From CAZGAQ01 sp964523405 (lineage in GTDB: Bacteria; Planctomycetota; Phycisphaerae; UBA1845; Fen-1342), in NCBI GenBank assembly GCA_964523405.1, contig CAZGAQ010000007.1, positions 98,245-162,244 of the forward strand: 64,000 nucleotides of DNA, given 5' to 3'. Of this stretch, positions 10,101-18,174 are shown piece after piece (the stretch's first letter is position 1; each line of letters starts with the position of its first letter). The position numbers were made by a program, and so were the translations under genes. The notes under the pieces were generated by a model, which was given only the letters and a program-made list of their open reading frames with translations, made no database searches and was not told where the DNA came from.

Positions 10101-10504
10101 GGCGTCACACCCTCGCGCAGCCACTCCTCAATCAGCCGGTCGAGCTCCGCGAAGAACCCGCGCGTGGCGCTCGCCCGCCCGAGCACCGCCAGCGCCATGT
10201 CCGGCTGCGCAACGATGCGGCGCAGTGCCAGCGCCCGCGCCTGGGCCCCGAGCATTTCCGGGGCCGCCCCCGTCTCGTCGAAGACCCGCGTCGCCAGTCG
10301 CGTGAAGCTCAGTACCGCGGCCCGCGAATAGCCCCCGCCGGGCGCACGCAAGGCCAAGGTCCGCTCCATCTGCAGGCTGGCCTGTTCCGGCACCAGCAGA
10401 ATCAGCCGCCGGTCATCCTCCCGCGCCAGTTCGGCCAGGAGCGCATCCAGACACCAGCGCGTCTTGCCCGCCCCGGCGCGACCCAGCACGAACGTGACAC
10501 CCAT
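7100..10504 (-). CDS. addB: AddB subunit with Fe-S-linked nuclease domain
   Basis: AddB is the second subunit of the AddAB end-processing complex; in the well-studied enzymes its N-terminal half recognises the regulatory Chi site and its C-terminal half is a nuclease. The 1134-residue product starts with a P-loop G-R-A-G-A-G-K-T and the L-V-P-E-Q-A-S sequence typical of AddB. The nuclease half shows Y-L-Q-C-P-Y-R-H-F (Cys778), a later D-Y/F-K-S type core (L-V-Y-D-F-K-S-K), and C-G-T-C-E-F-A-A-V-C (Cys1096, 1099, 1105). These four Cys match the 4Fe-4S staple of AddB nucleases. Length is normal for the family. It starts 16 bp after the lipoprotein gene and overlaps addA by 4 bp. Confidence 0.9.
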   Translation of the reverse strand: MGVTFVLGRAGAGKTRWCLDALLAELAREDDRRLILLVPEQASLQMERTLALRAPGGGYSRAAVLSFTRLATRVFDETGAAPEMLGAQARALALRRIVAQPDMALAVLGRASATRGFFAELDRLIEEWLREGVTPAAVAEAAGRLDDRRGAAKVAELARLYAAYLEWLGPQRTDVAARLAVLRGRLERVGWLRDASLWVDGFAGFTGQELATLVGLARAAREVFITLLVEPASAAVRNPQQLPDALGLFQRTEQTYQRLVQRFAEDEVTVRPAVVLHAVPLPRFARAADLAALEAGLATWAAEGGPTAGHGGDVLVQECATHRDELRAAARWICTRLADGRGKLHLRDFAVIARDLEPLAPLVAEVFAEYGLPYFLDRRRPLRAHPLGRLIPALFAVVTGDFPTADTVRLLRTRLLPLSRAEAEQLENSVVKGAIRGAELWRQAAWTTAADGGATAALAPQRQQIMAGLAPLLELCARGTAPGAAWALAVDEALARLGVCAELERWIADARAQRRWEAAEMHRLAWAALCGILEDLHAVLGDTPLAAADVAGVIGGALAELTLGLAPPTLDQVLVSSIERSRHPDVQYAWLVAFNEGVFPARPADDLLLSTEERDALGRVGLAAPAAHRDDALGERLLAYIALTRAARGLVVSYATVGEDGGELLPSPLLADVRRALPGLTVQREPEGAPPACLPELARGYLAARRETELPPTLARYERLCAAVRGETALGPRLERLLRGTRYDNHPAALGNYRRPGGAGADVVWRTSPSEIETYLQCPYRHFARYGLRLDATRGPQPLHWDLGDVAHELLADVTRRGAAEPGGVRQVADERWQVLLAEAAQAFWARQPADLATCRPEFRNLAAVLITLLGDVVAAHAARWRRGSFEPVSCEVEFDPAGGAGVMRALEMRLADGGRVHVHGKIDRLDVSSGDAPGVMLVYDFKSKLEALKAPWLTGARLQVFLYLAAAQAAGAGCGATPGGVLVAPLYPQLQALETERGQAAAAAEQTMLLYRPRALVTIPAADKLDTLAPGEASTVAYLRRKKDGEYEGRSDVVAPDGIVQRLRLAHETVAVAAAGVVQGAIDVAPLVENRKLACGTCEFAAVCRFDRALNQARAVEQALPQVRGGAARGAGT

Positions 10505-10520
10505 CGAGACCCCCGGTCAC

Positions 10521-10850
10521 CTAGTCTTTTTCGTACTTCTTCAACTGCTTGCGGCACTCGTCCCGTTCGCGCTTGTACTCATCCGCCTTGCTCCGCAGCC
10601 GCGCGTTCTGCTGCTCCAGGTATTGGATGTTCTGGTACGCCTTCACTAGCTCAGCCCGCGCCTCTTCGTGCGTCGACGTCGGCGGCACGCGACTGCTGTC
10701 CACCGGCGGCGGCGGCTCCCCGCCGATGTTGATCCGCTCCGGCGCCTTGATCTGCACGCACCCCGAAACCAGCATTAGCAACCCGACCGCCAGCAGCGTG
10801 AACCCACATACCTCGATGCTGCCCCAGCACCCGCGCGTACGCGTCATCAT
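10521..10850 (-). CDS. Small lipoprotein with a coiled-coil tail
   Basis: This 109-residue protein has an N-terminal hydrophobic segment ending in L-V-S-G-C, a lipobox, so it should be a lipid-anchored envelope protein of about 85 residues after processing. A proline-rich linker (G-E-P-P-P-P-V) is followed by a charged helix (residues about 60-109) rich in Glu, Lys, Arg and Gln with heptad-like spacing, which probably forms a coiled coil. The start at 10850 is set by AGGAGG 6 nt upstream. It heads the minus-strand run with addB, addA and gpsA and is divergent from miaA. No family was recognised; a structural or spacer role in the envelope is only a guess. Confidence 0.75.
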   Translation of the reverse strand: MMTRTRGCWGSIEVCGFTLLAVGLLMLVSGCVQIKAPERINIGGEPPPPVDSSRVPPTSTHEEARAELVKAYQNIQYLEQQNARLRSKADEYKRERDECRKQLKKYEKD

Positions 10851-10883
10851 GTGCGCCTCCTCTCGTGTGCCACAGGAACCCAT

Positions 10884-10912
10884 ATAATGGCCCCGCGCCC
10901 CGCGGCGGTCAA
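10884..10912 (-). promoter_or_regulatory. Candidate sigma70-type promoter for the lipoprotein-addBA-gpsA run
   Basis: On the minus strand, TTGACC (10907-10912) and CATTAT (10884-10889) are separated by 17 bp and lie about 34 bp upstream of the ATG at 10850. This leaves a short leader that contains the AGGAGG site. The same bases hold a plus-strand TATAAT (10883-10888) that could act as the -10 box for miaA, but no matching -35 box is seen there. Confidence 0.4.
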
Positions 10913-11005
10913 AGGTCACAGGCGCCTGGGCCGACCGGCCACCCTGACGTACGGCCGCACCGCCGCGGTACTGGTTCAGACCGCCCAGTCCCCACGAGGT
11001 TTGTT

Positions 11006-11935
11006 GTGGAGAACCGCGTCATCACAATTCTGGGCTGCACGGCATCCGGCAAGGGCACTCTGGCCCGGGCCCTGGCCCGCCAAATCGGGGCGGAGATCGT
11101 TAGTCTCGATTCCATGAAGATTTACCGCGGCATGGATATCGGCACGGCCAAGCCCTCCCGCGAAGACCGCGCCGCCATCCCCCACCACCTGATCGACATC
11201 GCCGACCCCTGGGATTTCTTCAGCGTCGCCCGCTTCGTGACCGCCGCCGACGCCGCTGTCGCCGAGATTCACCAGCGCGGGCGTCCGGTGATCGCCGTGG
11301 GCGGAACGCTCCTCTACCTCAAGTGCTGGTATGTTGGGCTGTTCGAAGGGCCGTCGGCTGACCCTGCCATCCGGGCGGAGATCCGGCAGCGCGCGGAAGC
11401 TGAGGGACTCGCCGTCCTGCACGCGGAACTGGCCCGAGTCGACCCGGACGCGGCAGGACGCATCCACCGCAACGATCTCCGCCGCATCGAGCGGGCCTTG
11501 GAGGTGTATCGCCTGACGGGACGCCCCATCACGGCCCTGCAGCAGGAATGGGCCGGCACCGGGCCGCGCCGCTCAGACTGGCGCTGGACCCTCATCGGCC
11601 TGCAGCGTTCGCGTGAGGACGGCAATCGGCGGACGAATCTGCGGGTGAAGAAGATGCTGGCCGCCGGTCTGGTGGACGAAGCGCGCCGACTGTGGCGCGA
11701 CCCGCGCGGTCTCGGCGAACAGGCGCGGCATGCGGTCGGCTATGCCGAGCTGTTCGCCCACTTCGCCGGGCGCGGCACTCTGGACGAGGCCGTCGAGCGG
11801 ATCAAGATCAACACGCGGCGGCTGGCAAAGCACCAGCGGACGTGGCTCAAACCGCTCCCTGGAGTGAACTGGATCGAGGCTGAAGGCGTTGAGGATACAC
11901 AAACCCTGCTGCCGGCCGCGCTGGAGCGGCTCTAG
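11006..11935 (+). CDS. miaA: tRNA dimethylallyltransferase MiaA
   Basis: MiaA adds the isopentenyl group to A37 of tRNAs that read UNN codons, which stabilises codon pairing. The 309-residue product starts with the P-loop G-C-T-A-S-G-K-G-T, followed by the substrate region S-L-D-S-M-K-I-Y-R-G-M-D-I-G-T-A-K. It has G-G-T-L-L-Y-L-K, N-D-L-R-R-I-E-R-A-L-E-V and a C-terminal T-R-R-L-A-K-H-Q-R-T-W. The third base of the P-loop is Cys rather than the usual Pro. The start is GTG at 11006: GAGG lies 6 nt upstream, and upstream in-frame sequence is proline/arginine-rich with no family match. It is divergent from the lipoprotein operon and converges with the next gene at 3 bp. Confidence 0.93.
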   Translation: MENRVITILGCTASGKGTLARALARQIGAEIVSLDSMKIYRGMDIGTAKPSREDRAAIPHHLIDIADPWDFFSVARFVTAADAAVAEIHQRGRPVIAVGGTLLYLKCWYVGLFEGPSADPAIRAEIRQRAEAEGLAVLHAELARVDPDAAGRIHRNDLRRIERALEVYRLTGRPITALQQEWAGTGPRRSDWRWTLIGLQRSREDGNRRTNLRVKKMLAAGLVDEARRLWRDPRGLGEQARHAVGYAELFAHFAGRGTLDEAVERIKINTRRLAKHQRTWLKPLPGVNWIEAEGVEDTQTLLPAALERL

Positions 11936-11938
11936 CGC

Positions 11939-13018
11939 TCACAGCCCCCGTCGGGTCACCAAATACACCGCGAAGCTGCCCAGCCAGTGGCCGCCTTCGT
12001 AGTGCTCGCCAGTGACAGCCGCGAGACCAGCCTGGCGATGCTCCCCCGCTGCCGCCCGGAGCGCACCGCGCCGCGCGTCGTCCTGCGGCAGACCGGCCGC
12101 GATACCTTCCAGCATCCAGGCGCGTGACAGACTGAGGCCATCCAGGTGCACGAGTTGCGGGTCGGCGCGGTCGGTCACGTCCGGCGGGCGAAGCCAGGCC
12201 GCCGTGCCGTCCTGTGGAATCTCCGGCAAAAATGCGGTGAGCCAGGTGGCGAATTCCGCGGGAGCCAAGATGCGCCGCATCACGTCCGCTTCGGCCAGGA
12301 TTGGCGACAGGAACGCCTGCCCATCCGGTTCGAATGCCAGGTTCGCCCCGCGGTCACGGCCGTAGTACGCGCGGGCCCGCGCGCTCACCAGGGCAATCAT
12401 CTCTTGGTCGCCCCGGATGCGGGCCCAGTCCAGCACCAGTCCTAGCGCAAACGCCGTCTGCGTATGTTCGCCGGTGCGCACCGGGTACGAGAGCTTCGGC
12501 AACCACTGCCGCAGGCGCGCGGCCGCCTCGGCTTCCAGCGGTTCCAGCGCCGCCGCCCAGCGCCGCGCCTGTGGATCGTCCCACTCGCGCAGCTCCGCGC
12601 AGAGCTGCAGCAGCCACGCCAGGCCATAGGGCCGCTCAAATGTCTCCCGGCCCTTCACCCGCAAGTACGCCAGTTCCGCCGCCACTTTCGCGTCGGTGAA
12701 ACCCTCCGCCAGTACCGCCCGTGCCTTGGCCGCAAACGGCGCGTCCGGGTACATCCGCACCAGGCGCGCGAGCAGCCAATGGCCATGCACCGCCGAGTGC
12801 CAGTCGAAGCAGCCGCAGAAGATCGGAGTCAACTGCCGCGGAGGCTGGGCATCCTCGTCCCGATTCAGGACATGGGCAATCTTGTTCGGGTACTCGCGGG
12901 GGATACAGGCCAAGGCGAGGTCGGCAAAGCGGGTCGCGGCCGCCAGATCGAAATCCGCGCCCGGCGGGGCAGACGGCGCGCCCGCCGTCAGGACTAACGT
13001 CACGAGCAATGTGGACAT
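11939..13018 (-). CDS. Secreted DUF2891-like protein
   Basis: This 359-residue protein has a short N-terminal hydrophobic signal-like segment (residues 1-15). It then has the conserved pattern of DUF2891 proteins: N-K-I-A-H-V-L-N near the N-terminus, C-F-D-W-H-S-A-V-H-G-H-W, R-P-Y-G-L-A-W-L-L, H-T-Q-T-A-F-A-L-G-L, and a closing H-Y-E-G-G-H-W-L-G-S-F-A-V-Y-L. The repeated Trp/His-rich helices suggest an alpha/alpha toroid fold of the kind seen in glycan-active enzymes, but no catalytic function is established for the family. The ATG at 13018 has GGGAGG about 6 nt upstream. It ends 3 bp from miaA, tail to tail. Confidence 0.8.
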   Translation of the reverse strand: MSTLLVTLVLTAGAPSAPPGADFDLAAATRFADLALACIPREYPNKIAHVLNRDEDAQPPRQLTPIFCGCFDWHSAVHGHWLLARLVRMYPDAPFAAKARAVLAEGFTDAKVAAELAYLRVKGRETFERPYGLAWLLQLCAELREWDDPQARRWAAALEPLEAEAAARLRQWLPKLSYPVRTGEHTQTAFALGLVLDWARIRGDQEMIALVSARARAYYGRDRGANLAFEPDGQAFLSPILAEADVMRRILAPAEFATWLTAFLPEIPQDGTAAWLRPPDVTDRADPQLVHLDGLSLSRAWMLEGIAAGLPQDDARRGALRAAAGEHRQAGLAAVTGEHYEGGHWLGSFAVYLVTRRGL

Positions 13019-13117
13019 CGTGGGCCTCCCAAAAGCGCGGCCATCGTAGCCCGCTCCACGGCGTGCCGTCCAGCGCGGCAACGTGACAACAACCGACAAG
13101 CGCCCTCAAGAAGACCA

Positions 13118-13146
13118 TTGTCCCCGCCGCCGACGCGCTCTATCCT
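13118..13146 (+). promoter_or_regulatory. Candidate sigma70-type promoter
   Basis: TTGTCC (13118-13123) and TATCCT (13141-13146) are 17 bp apart and sit about 58 bp upstream of the ATG at 13204. They are well placed to drive the secreted protein gene and perhaps the MacB-like permease behind it. Confidence 0.45.
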
Positions 13147-13203
13147 GCGCAGCAGTTCGGGGTTGCGCGGCTGGTGCCGCCAGCACTACCCAGGAGAAGC
13201 GTC

Positions 13204-14280
13204 ATGCGCATGCGCCTTGCTCTGTGCCTAGCCGCTGCCGTGTGCGTCGCGGCTGGCTGGTCCGTGGCCGCCTATGCCGAAGTGGTATCCGTGCAGGGCA
13301 CGGTCACCTCCACGATCTACACGACGCTCAGCGGCGTTCCCGGCACGCCGGTGACACATACCGAGTCCTACCCCGGGACGCAGGACACGCTCCCCATCCA
13401 GGTCGTCACGCGCGTGGTCGACCCCAACGAGCGTGCGGCCGCCTTGATCGCCGCCCAGTTCGCCGACCCGCGCACCGCCACGGGGCCCGATCCGGACGAG
13501 TTTGCGATCGACTTCGCCCTCAGCACACTCGATTCGAACGTCTTCGACACCGGGCAAGGCACGGCCGAGGAGGTGCGGGTCATCCGCTTTACCCCCGCGG
13601 AGTTGGGCACCGCCGCTGGCGAGACGGTGAAAATCGCCGGGCGCATGTACCTGGATGGCGCTTTGTCGGTATTCGCGGGCACACAGACCACGGACCTGAC
13701 GCACGTGTCGGTGGCACTGCACGTGACGATCACTTCCGAGCTGCAGGGCCAGCAGGCGCAGACCGTCTTCTCCGGTTCGTTCACCGCTACGGGCGGCCCG
13801 AATCGGAGCGTCACGCTCTCGGCGGCTGGAGATCTCCCGACGACCGGCGTATTCGACGCCGACTTGAGCGCGGTGGATCCGCAGCTCAGCGTGTTCCGCG
13901 TTTTCGTCTTCCCGAGCATGCAGCTCAGCTACACATTCGATGCCATTGTCGACCAGCCGCTGACCCTCCGCGCCAAGGTCACGATTGACGGCGCGAACAT
14001 CGGCGGGCAATCCGGCGTCGCCGCCGTCATCGGCACGCCGCTCAGCGCGCTGCAGGACGTGATCACCGCCACACAGGGGCAGCAGACGGCCGCCAAGATG
14101 AGCACCGCGTTGGCCCAGGAACGCGCCAAACCGACGGGCACCGACGCTTTCGCGGCTCTCAACGCGAGCACCACGCCGTTCCTTTCCTGGTGTGGCCTGT
14201 TGGGCTTCGAATCCCTGCTGGGTCTCGTGGGCTTGTTGGGCCTGAAGTTCGGTTATCGCCGCGTGCACCGGTCGCGCTAG
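13204..14280 (+). CDS. Exported protein of unknown function with hydrophobic C-terminal tail
   Basis: No family was recognised. The 358-residue product has a clear signal peptide (residues 1-26, ending near A-Y-A). The middle is rich in Thr, Val and Ala with beta-strand-like alternation, suggesting a beta-sandwich exported domain. The end is distinctive: W-C-G-L-L-G-F-E-S-L-L, then Gly/Leu hydrophobic residues, then the basic cap Y-R-R-V-H-R-S-R. This resembles a C-terminal membrane or sorting anchor (Cys-Gly followed by hydrophobic stretch and basic residues), though no named sorting family could be assigned. The start at 13204 has AGGAGAA upstream. It lies 57 bp ahead of the MacB-like permease, which may be co-transcribed. 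Confidence 0.75.
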   Translation: MRMRLALCLAAAVCVAAGWSVAAYAEVVSVQGTVTSTIYTTLSGVPGTPVTHTESYPGTQDTLPIQVVTRVVDPNERAAALIAAQFADPRTATGPDPDEFAIDFALSTLDSNVFDTGQGTAEEVRVIRFTPAELGTAAGETVKIAGRMYLDGALSVFAGTQTTDLTHVSVALHVTITSELQGQQAQTVFSGSFTATGGPNRSVTLSAAGDLPTTGVFDADLSAVDPQLSVFRVFVFPSMQLSYTFDAIVDQPLTLRAKVTIDGANIGGQSGVAAVIGTPLSALQDVITATQGQQTAAKMSTALAQERAKPTGTDAFAALNASTTPFLSWCGLLGFESLLGLVGLLGLKFGYRRVHRSR

Positions 14281-14337
14281 CCACGTGGAGCGCAAGCACG
14301 CGGCAAATCCGGACGGTGTCTCTCACATAGGAAACTG

Positions 14338-15561
14338 ATGTTCTACTTGCGGCTCATCATCACCTCGTTGCGGAGCCTCGACTCCCACTTTCTCCGTTCG
14401 CTGCTGGCCACGCTGGGGGTGCTGATCGGCGTCTCGTCGGTCGTGGCGTGCATGTCCATCCTCGAAGGGGCCCAGCAGGATATCTTCAACCGCTTCAAGT
14501 CGATGGGCTCCAACGTCCTGTACGTGTTTCCCGAGACCGCGCACGTCGAGGGACGCTCGGTCGGCTCGGCGCAGACGCTCGAGTTGCCCGATATTGACGA
14601 ACTCCTGCGCGAATTGCCCAACGAAATCGACCGCATCGCGCCCGAGGCGATCGGCATGGCCAACATCAAGCGCTTCCAGAAGTCCGGCGAGTTCACGCTG
14701 GTGGCCACGTCCGAGGCGTATTTCGAGATCAACGATTTCAAGGCCACGCACGGGCGCGTCTTCAACAAGGGCGAGTCGGACAGCCCCGACGCCGCCGTCG
14801 TACTGCTGGGCGCGAAGGTCGGCGAAAAGCTCTTCGGCGGCGCCGATCCCGTCGGCCAGACGATCAAGCTCGGGGGCAACACCTATCGCGTCATCGGCAC
14901 GCTCGAGAAGAAGGGGAGTCTGGGCTTCATGAACGCCGACGACTCCGTGTTCGTGCCGATCAAGGCCGGTCTGAAGCGTTTCTTCAACCGCAAGTGGCTC
15001 AACCGCCTGACGATCGCCGCCAAGGACGCGAGCAAGCTCGATGAGTTGCAGAAGGGCGTGCAGCGCGTGCTGCGCAAAGCCCACAAGATCCCTGTCGGCC
15101 AGAAGGATGACTTCGGCATCTTCAATCAGGAGGAGGCCCTGCAGAACATCACCGGCGCGATGTTCGTGTTCAAGGTGGTCTTCTACAGCATCGCGGGGAT
15201 CAGCCTTGTCGTGGGTGGCATCGGCATCATGAACATCATGCTGGTCTCGGTCACCGAGCGGACGCGCGAGATCGGCGTCCGCATGGCCGTCGGCGCCCGG
15301 CGCAGCGACATCCTCCTGCAGTTCCTGGTGGAGGCCCTCGTGATCAGCTTCGTCGGCGGCGCGCTGGGGTTGCTACTGGGCACGATGTTCGCGGACGTCA
15401 TGCAAAACGTTCTCAAGCAGATGAACTTCAAGACGGCCATCAACTCCACCGTGATCGCTGCCTCCCTGCTGACCTCCACGCTCGTGGGGGTTTTCAGCGG
15501 ACTGTACCCGGCGTTCAAGGCCAGCCGCCTCGACCCCGTGGAAGCGCTGCGGTACGAGTGA
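14338..15561 (+). CDS. MacB/FtsX-type ABC transporter permease
   Basis: This 407-residue permease has the MacB layout. A first helix (about residues 20-42) is followed by a large periplasmic domain (residues 43-275). Three helices form the FtsX domain, with G-G-I-G-I-M-N-I-M-L-V-S-V-T-E-R-T-R-E-I-G and G-L-Y-P-A-F-K-A-S-R-L-D-P-V-E-A-L-R-Y-E at the end. Such proteins use mechanotransmission to act on periplasmic substrates such as lipoproteins or peptides. They need a separate MacB/LolD-type ATPase and usually a MacA adaptor; neither is next to this gene, so its partners are elsewhere. The ATG at 14338 has AGGAAA close upstream. The substrate is unknown. Confidence 0.88.
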   Translation: MFYLRLIITSLRSLDSHFLRSLLATLGVLIGVSSVVACMSILEGAQQDIFNRFKSMGSNVLYVFPETAHVEGRSVGSAQTLELPDIDELLRELPNEIDRIAPEAIGMANIKRFQKSGEFTLVATSEAYFEINDFKATHGRVFNKGESDSPDAAVVLLGAKVGEKLFGGADPVGQTIKLGGNTYRVIGTLEKKGSLGFMNADDSVFVPIKAGLKRFFNRKWLNRLTIAAKDASKLDELQKGVQRVLRKAHKIPVGQKDDFGIFNQEEALQNITGAMFVFKVVFYSIAGISLVVGGIGIMNIMLVSVTERTREIGVRMAVGARRSDILLQFLVEALVISFVGGALGLLLGTMFADVMQNVLKQMNFKTAINSTVIAASLLTSTLVGVFSGLYPAFKASRLDPVEALRYE

Positions 15562-16090
15562 GTCCGCCCCCCCCGCCCCGTGCGCTGCGCCGCCGGATCA
15601 TCAAGCGGGCGCCGGCCCCAAGGCCGACGCCCGTCGTGAGATGGAGTCGCCTCCGCGCGTGCCGGTGGAAGCGATTTGCCGCTGGAACCCTACTAACAGG
15701 TGGGTGGCCGGCGCTGCCCCGACCTAGCGCTCAAAGGCGCTGCCGACGGGGTTGAGATCGTCCAGGCCTCCCTGGGTTCAGCGTAACGGTTCCGCGCAAA
15801 TGGTTGCTTCCGGATCGTACACCGCAGGGGCTGACCCCAGTGTCCGTGCCCCAAGTATACCTGAACCAGCGCCCGAGCGCGCGCGGAAACTCCAGAAGTT
15901 TTCTTCGTGCGCGGCGCGCGCGCCAGCCCTCTCTTAACCCGCCACAAACGCTCAGCTTAAGCATGTGGCGCACCGGCCCGTGTCCCGCCACCACGGCGCG
16001 CGAACGATCTGGAATCCCGCGACCGCTTCCGGGATAATCCTCGGCTTTGGGTGCGGTCGGGGGGAGCGCCGCTTCGGCTCCGAGGATTGC
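15562..16090. other. Intergenic region of 529 bp with one strong hairpin
   Basis: A hairpin at 15606-15633 (11 paired bases with one mismatch, CCAA loop) lies 45 bp after the MacB-like stop and may help end its transcript; there is no T-run. The remaining sequence has scattered stops in all frames and no gene signal. It should hold the promoter of the APC permease, but no convincing -35/-10 pair was found. Confidence 0.5.
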
Positions 16091-18148
16091 GTGTCGAAGT
16101 CATCCGAGAATCGCAGTCGCCTGCCGCGCTCGACGATCGAGCGCGTGCGCGCCGCGCTCATTGGCCATGCGAAGGACTTTCGCGCGCCCGACGCGCGTCA
16201 TAAGCTCTCCCTGATCGCCGTCCTGGCCTGGGTCGGGTTGGGCGCCGACGGGCTGTCGTCGTCAGCCTACGGTCCCGACGAGTCGTTTCGCGCGCTCGGG
16301 CAGCACACCTATCTGGCCATCTTCCTCGCGCTGGCCACGGCGATCACCATTCTGGTGATCTCGCGTTGCTACACGCGGATCATCGAACACTTCCCGCACG
16401 GCGGCGGTGGCTACGTCGTCGCGACGACGCTGCTGGGCAGCTACGCGGGCGTAACGTCCGGCGCCGCGCTGCTCGTCGACTACGTGCTGACCATCACCGC
16501 GTCCATCGCCGGTGGCGGCAACGCCGTCTTCAGCCTGCTGCCGGAGAGCTGGCAGCCATACAAGCTTCCGGTCGAGTACCTCGCGATCGTCGCGCTCATT
16601 CTCGTAAACCTGCGCGGCGTGAAGGAGTCGGTCACCGCGCTGGTCCCCATCTTCCTCGTCTTCCTGGTCACGCACGCCCTGCTCATCGGCCTGGGCATCT
16701 TCCAGCACGTCGATCAGGTCCCCGTCGTCGCGCGGGACGTGCAATCCGGGCTGGCCCGCGGGCTGCACGATCTGGGCCCCTGGAAACTCCTCGGCATCTT
16801 CTTCTTGGCCTATTCCATGGGCGGCGGCACGTACACCGGCATTGAAGCCGTCTCCAACGGCTTAGCAATTCTGCGCGACCCAAAGGTGGAGACCGGCAAG
16901 CGCACCATGAACTACATGGCCGTCTCGCTCGCCGTTACCGCCGCGGGTCTGATGGTCTGCTACATGCTCTTCCGCGTGCAACCGGTCCCGCACCAAACCC
17001 TGAACGCCGTGCTGGTCGGCGCGCTGGCCGGAGATTTCCGACCCGGCGGAATACCCATCGGCCCGCTGTTCGTGATTGTGACCATGGGGGTCGAAGCCGT
17101 CCTCCTGCTGGTGGCGGCCCAGACAGGCTTCATCGACGGTCCGCGCGTCATGGCGAATATGGCGGCCGACTCGTGGTTGCCCCACCGCTTCGCCGGGCTC
17201 TCCGACCGGCTAACCATGCAGAATGGAATTGTGCTAATGGGGGCCGCGGCGATGCTGATCCTCGCCAACACGCGCGGCGACATCGGCACGCTGCTGGTCA
17301 TGTACAGCCTGAACGTGTTCCTGACGTTTACCCTGTCCCAACTGGGCATGCTGCGGTTCTGGGCCCGCGGGAAGAAATGGCTCGCAAGCCTTTGGCAGAA
17401 GGACATGCTGGTGCATCTGGTCGGCTTCGTACTCTGCGCCGGCATCCTGATCATCATGGTGTGCGAGAAGTTCACCGAGGGCGCATGGATGACCGTACTG
17501 ATCACTAGCACGCTCGTTGCCCTGTGCATCGGCATTCGTCAGCACTACCGCAAAGTCGCCGAACTCGTGCGTGCCCTGGACCGGCAGTTCGACAAGTTGC
17601 CGCACATGCTCAAGGCCACGACGCCCGCGCCCGACTTCGACCCCAAGAAGCCCACCGCCATCGTCCTGGTGGGCGGCTACGGCGGCCTGGGCATTCACAT
17701 CTTCTTCAGCAACATGCGGCTGTTCCCCAATACGTTCCACAATTTCGTCTTCGCGTCCGTGGGGAACGTCGACTCCGAGTTCTTCAAGGACGAGCAGCAC
17801 GTTGCAACCGTGGAGACGCGCACGCGCGACATGCTGCAGCGCTACGTCGACCTGGCCGCCCAGGCCGGCAAGCCCGCCCAGAGCGCCTTTCGCATCGGCA
17901 CCGACGTGACCGCGCAGGCCTCCGAGTTGTGCATGGAAGTCTTCCGCAAGTACCCCCAGTCCGTCGTCTTCGCCGGCACCCTCGTGTTCGAACGCCCGCA
18001 CTGGTTTGACCGCATCCTCCACAACGAGACGGCCTACGCCATCCAGCGGCGCCTCAAGTTCGGCGGCGTGCCGATGGTCATTCTGCCCCTGCTCATCCGC
18101 GACCCCAAGCACCTCCCGAAACCCATACTGCCCCCCGCCAGACGCTGA
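16091..18148 (+). CDS. APC-superfamily permease with C-terminal soluble domain
   Basis: This 685-residue transporter starts with a basic cytoplasmic stretch, then the first membrane helix with G-L-G-A-D-G-L-S-S-S-A-Y-G-P, which matches the first-helix signature of large amino acid/polyamine/K+ permeases. About twelve helices run to residue 500. A soluble C-terminal part (about 510-685) contains V-L-V-G-G-Y-G-G-L-G-I-H and looks like a nucleotide-type alpha/beta domain. The start is GTG at 16091 with GAGG 5 nt upstream; longer in-frame sequence upstream is not conserved in character. The substrate cannot be told from sequence: KUP-like potassium uptake and amino acid uptake are both open. It converges with the zinc-ribbon gene 26 bp away. 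Confidence 0.82.
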   Translation: MSKSSENRSRLPRSTIERVRAALIGHAKDFRAPDARHKLSLIAVLAWVGLGADGLSSSAYGPDESFRALGQHTYLAIFLALATAITILVISRCYTRIIEHFPHGGGGYVVATTLLGSYAGVTSGAALLVDYVLTITASIAGGGNAVFSLLPESWQPYKLPVEYLAIVALILVNLRGVKESVTALVPIFLVFLVTHALLIGLGIFQHVDQVPVVARDVQSGLARGLHDLGPWKLLGIFFLAYSMGGGTYTGIEAVSNGLAILRDPKVETGKRTMNYMAVSLAVTAAGLMVCYMLFRVQPVPHQTLNAVLVGALAGDFRPGGIPIGPLFVIVTMGVEAVLLLVAAQTGFIDGPRVMANMAADSWLPHRFAGLSDRLTMQNGIVLMGAAAMLILANTRGDIGTLLVMYSLNVFLTFTLSQLGMLRFWARGKKWLASLWQKDMLVHLVGFVLCAGILIIMVCEKFTEGAWMTVLITSTLVALCIGIRQHYRKVAELVRALDRQFDKLPHMLKATTPAPDFDPKKPTAIVLVGGYGGLGIHIFFSNMRLFPNTFHNFVFASVGNVDSEFFKDEQHVATVETRTRDMLQRYVDLAAQAGKPAQSAFRIGTDVTAQASELCMEVFRKYPQSVVFAGTLVFERPHWFDRILHNETAYAIQRRLKFGGVPMVILPLLIRDPKHLPKPILPPARR

Positions 18149-18174
18149 TTCCGCGCCCGCCTACCTCGCGGCCG

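Noticed and set aside
7301..10732. Long plus-strand frame opposite addB
   Set aside because: It has Arg/Pro/Gln-rich low-complexity sequence typical of reverse GC-rich frames; AddB motifs and Fe-S cysteines are on the minus strand.
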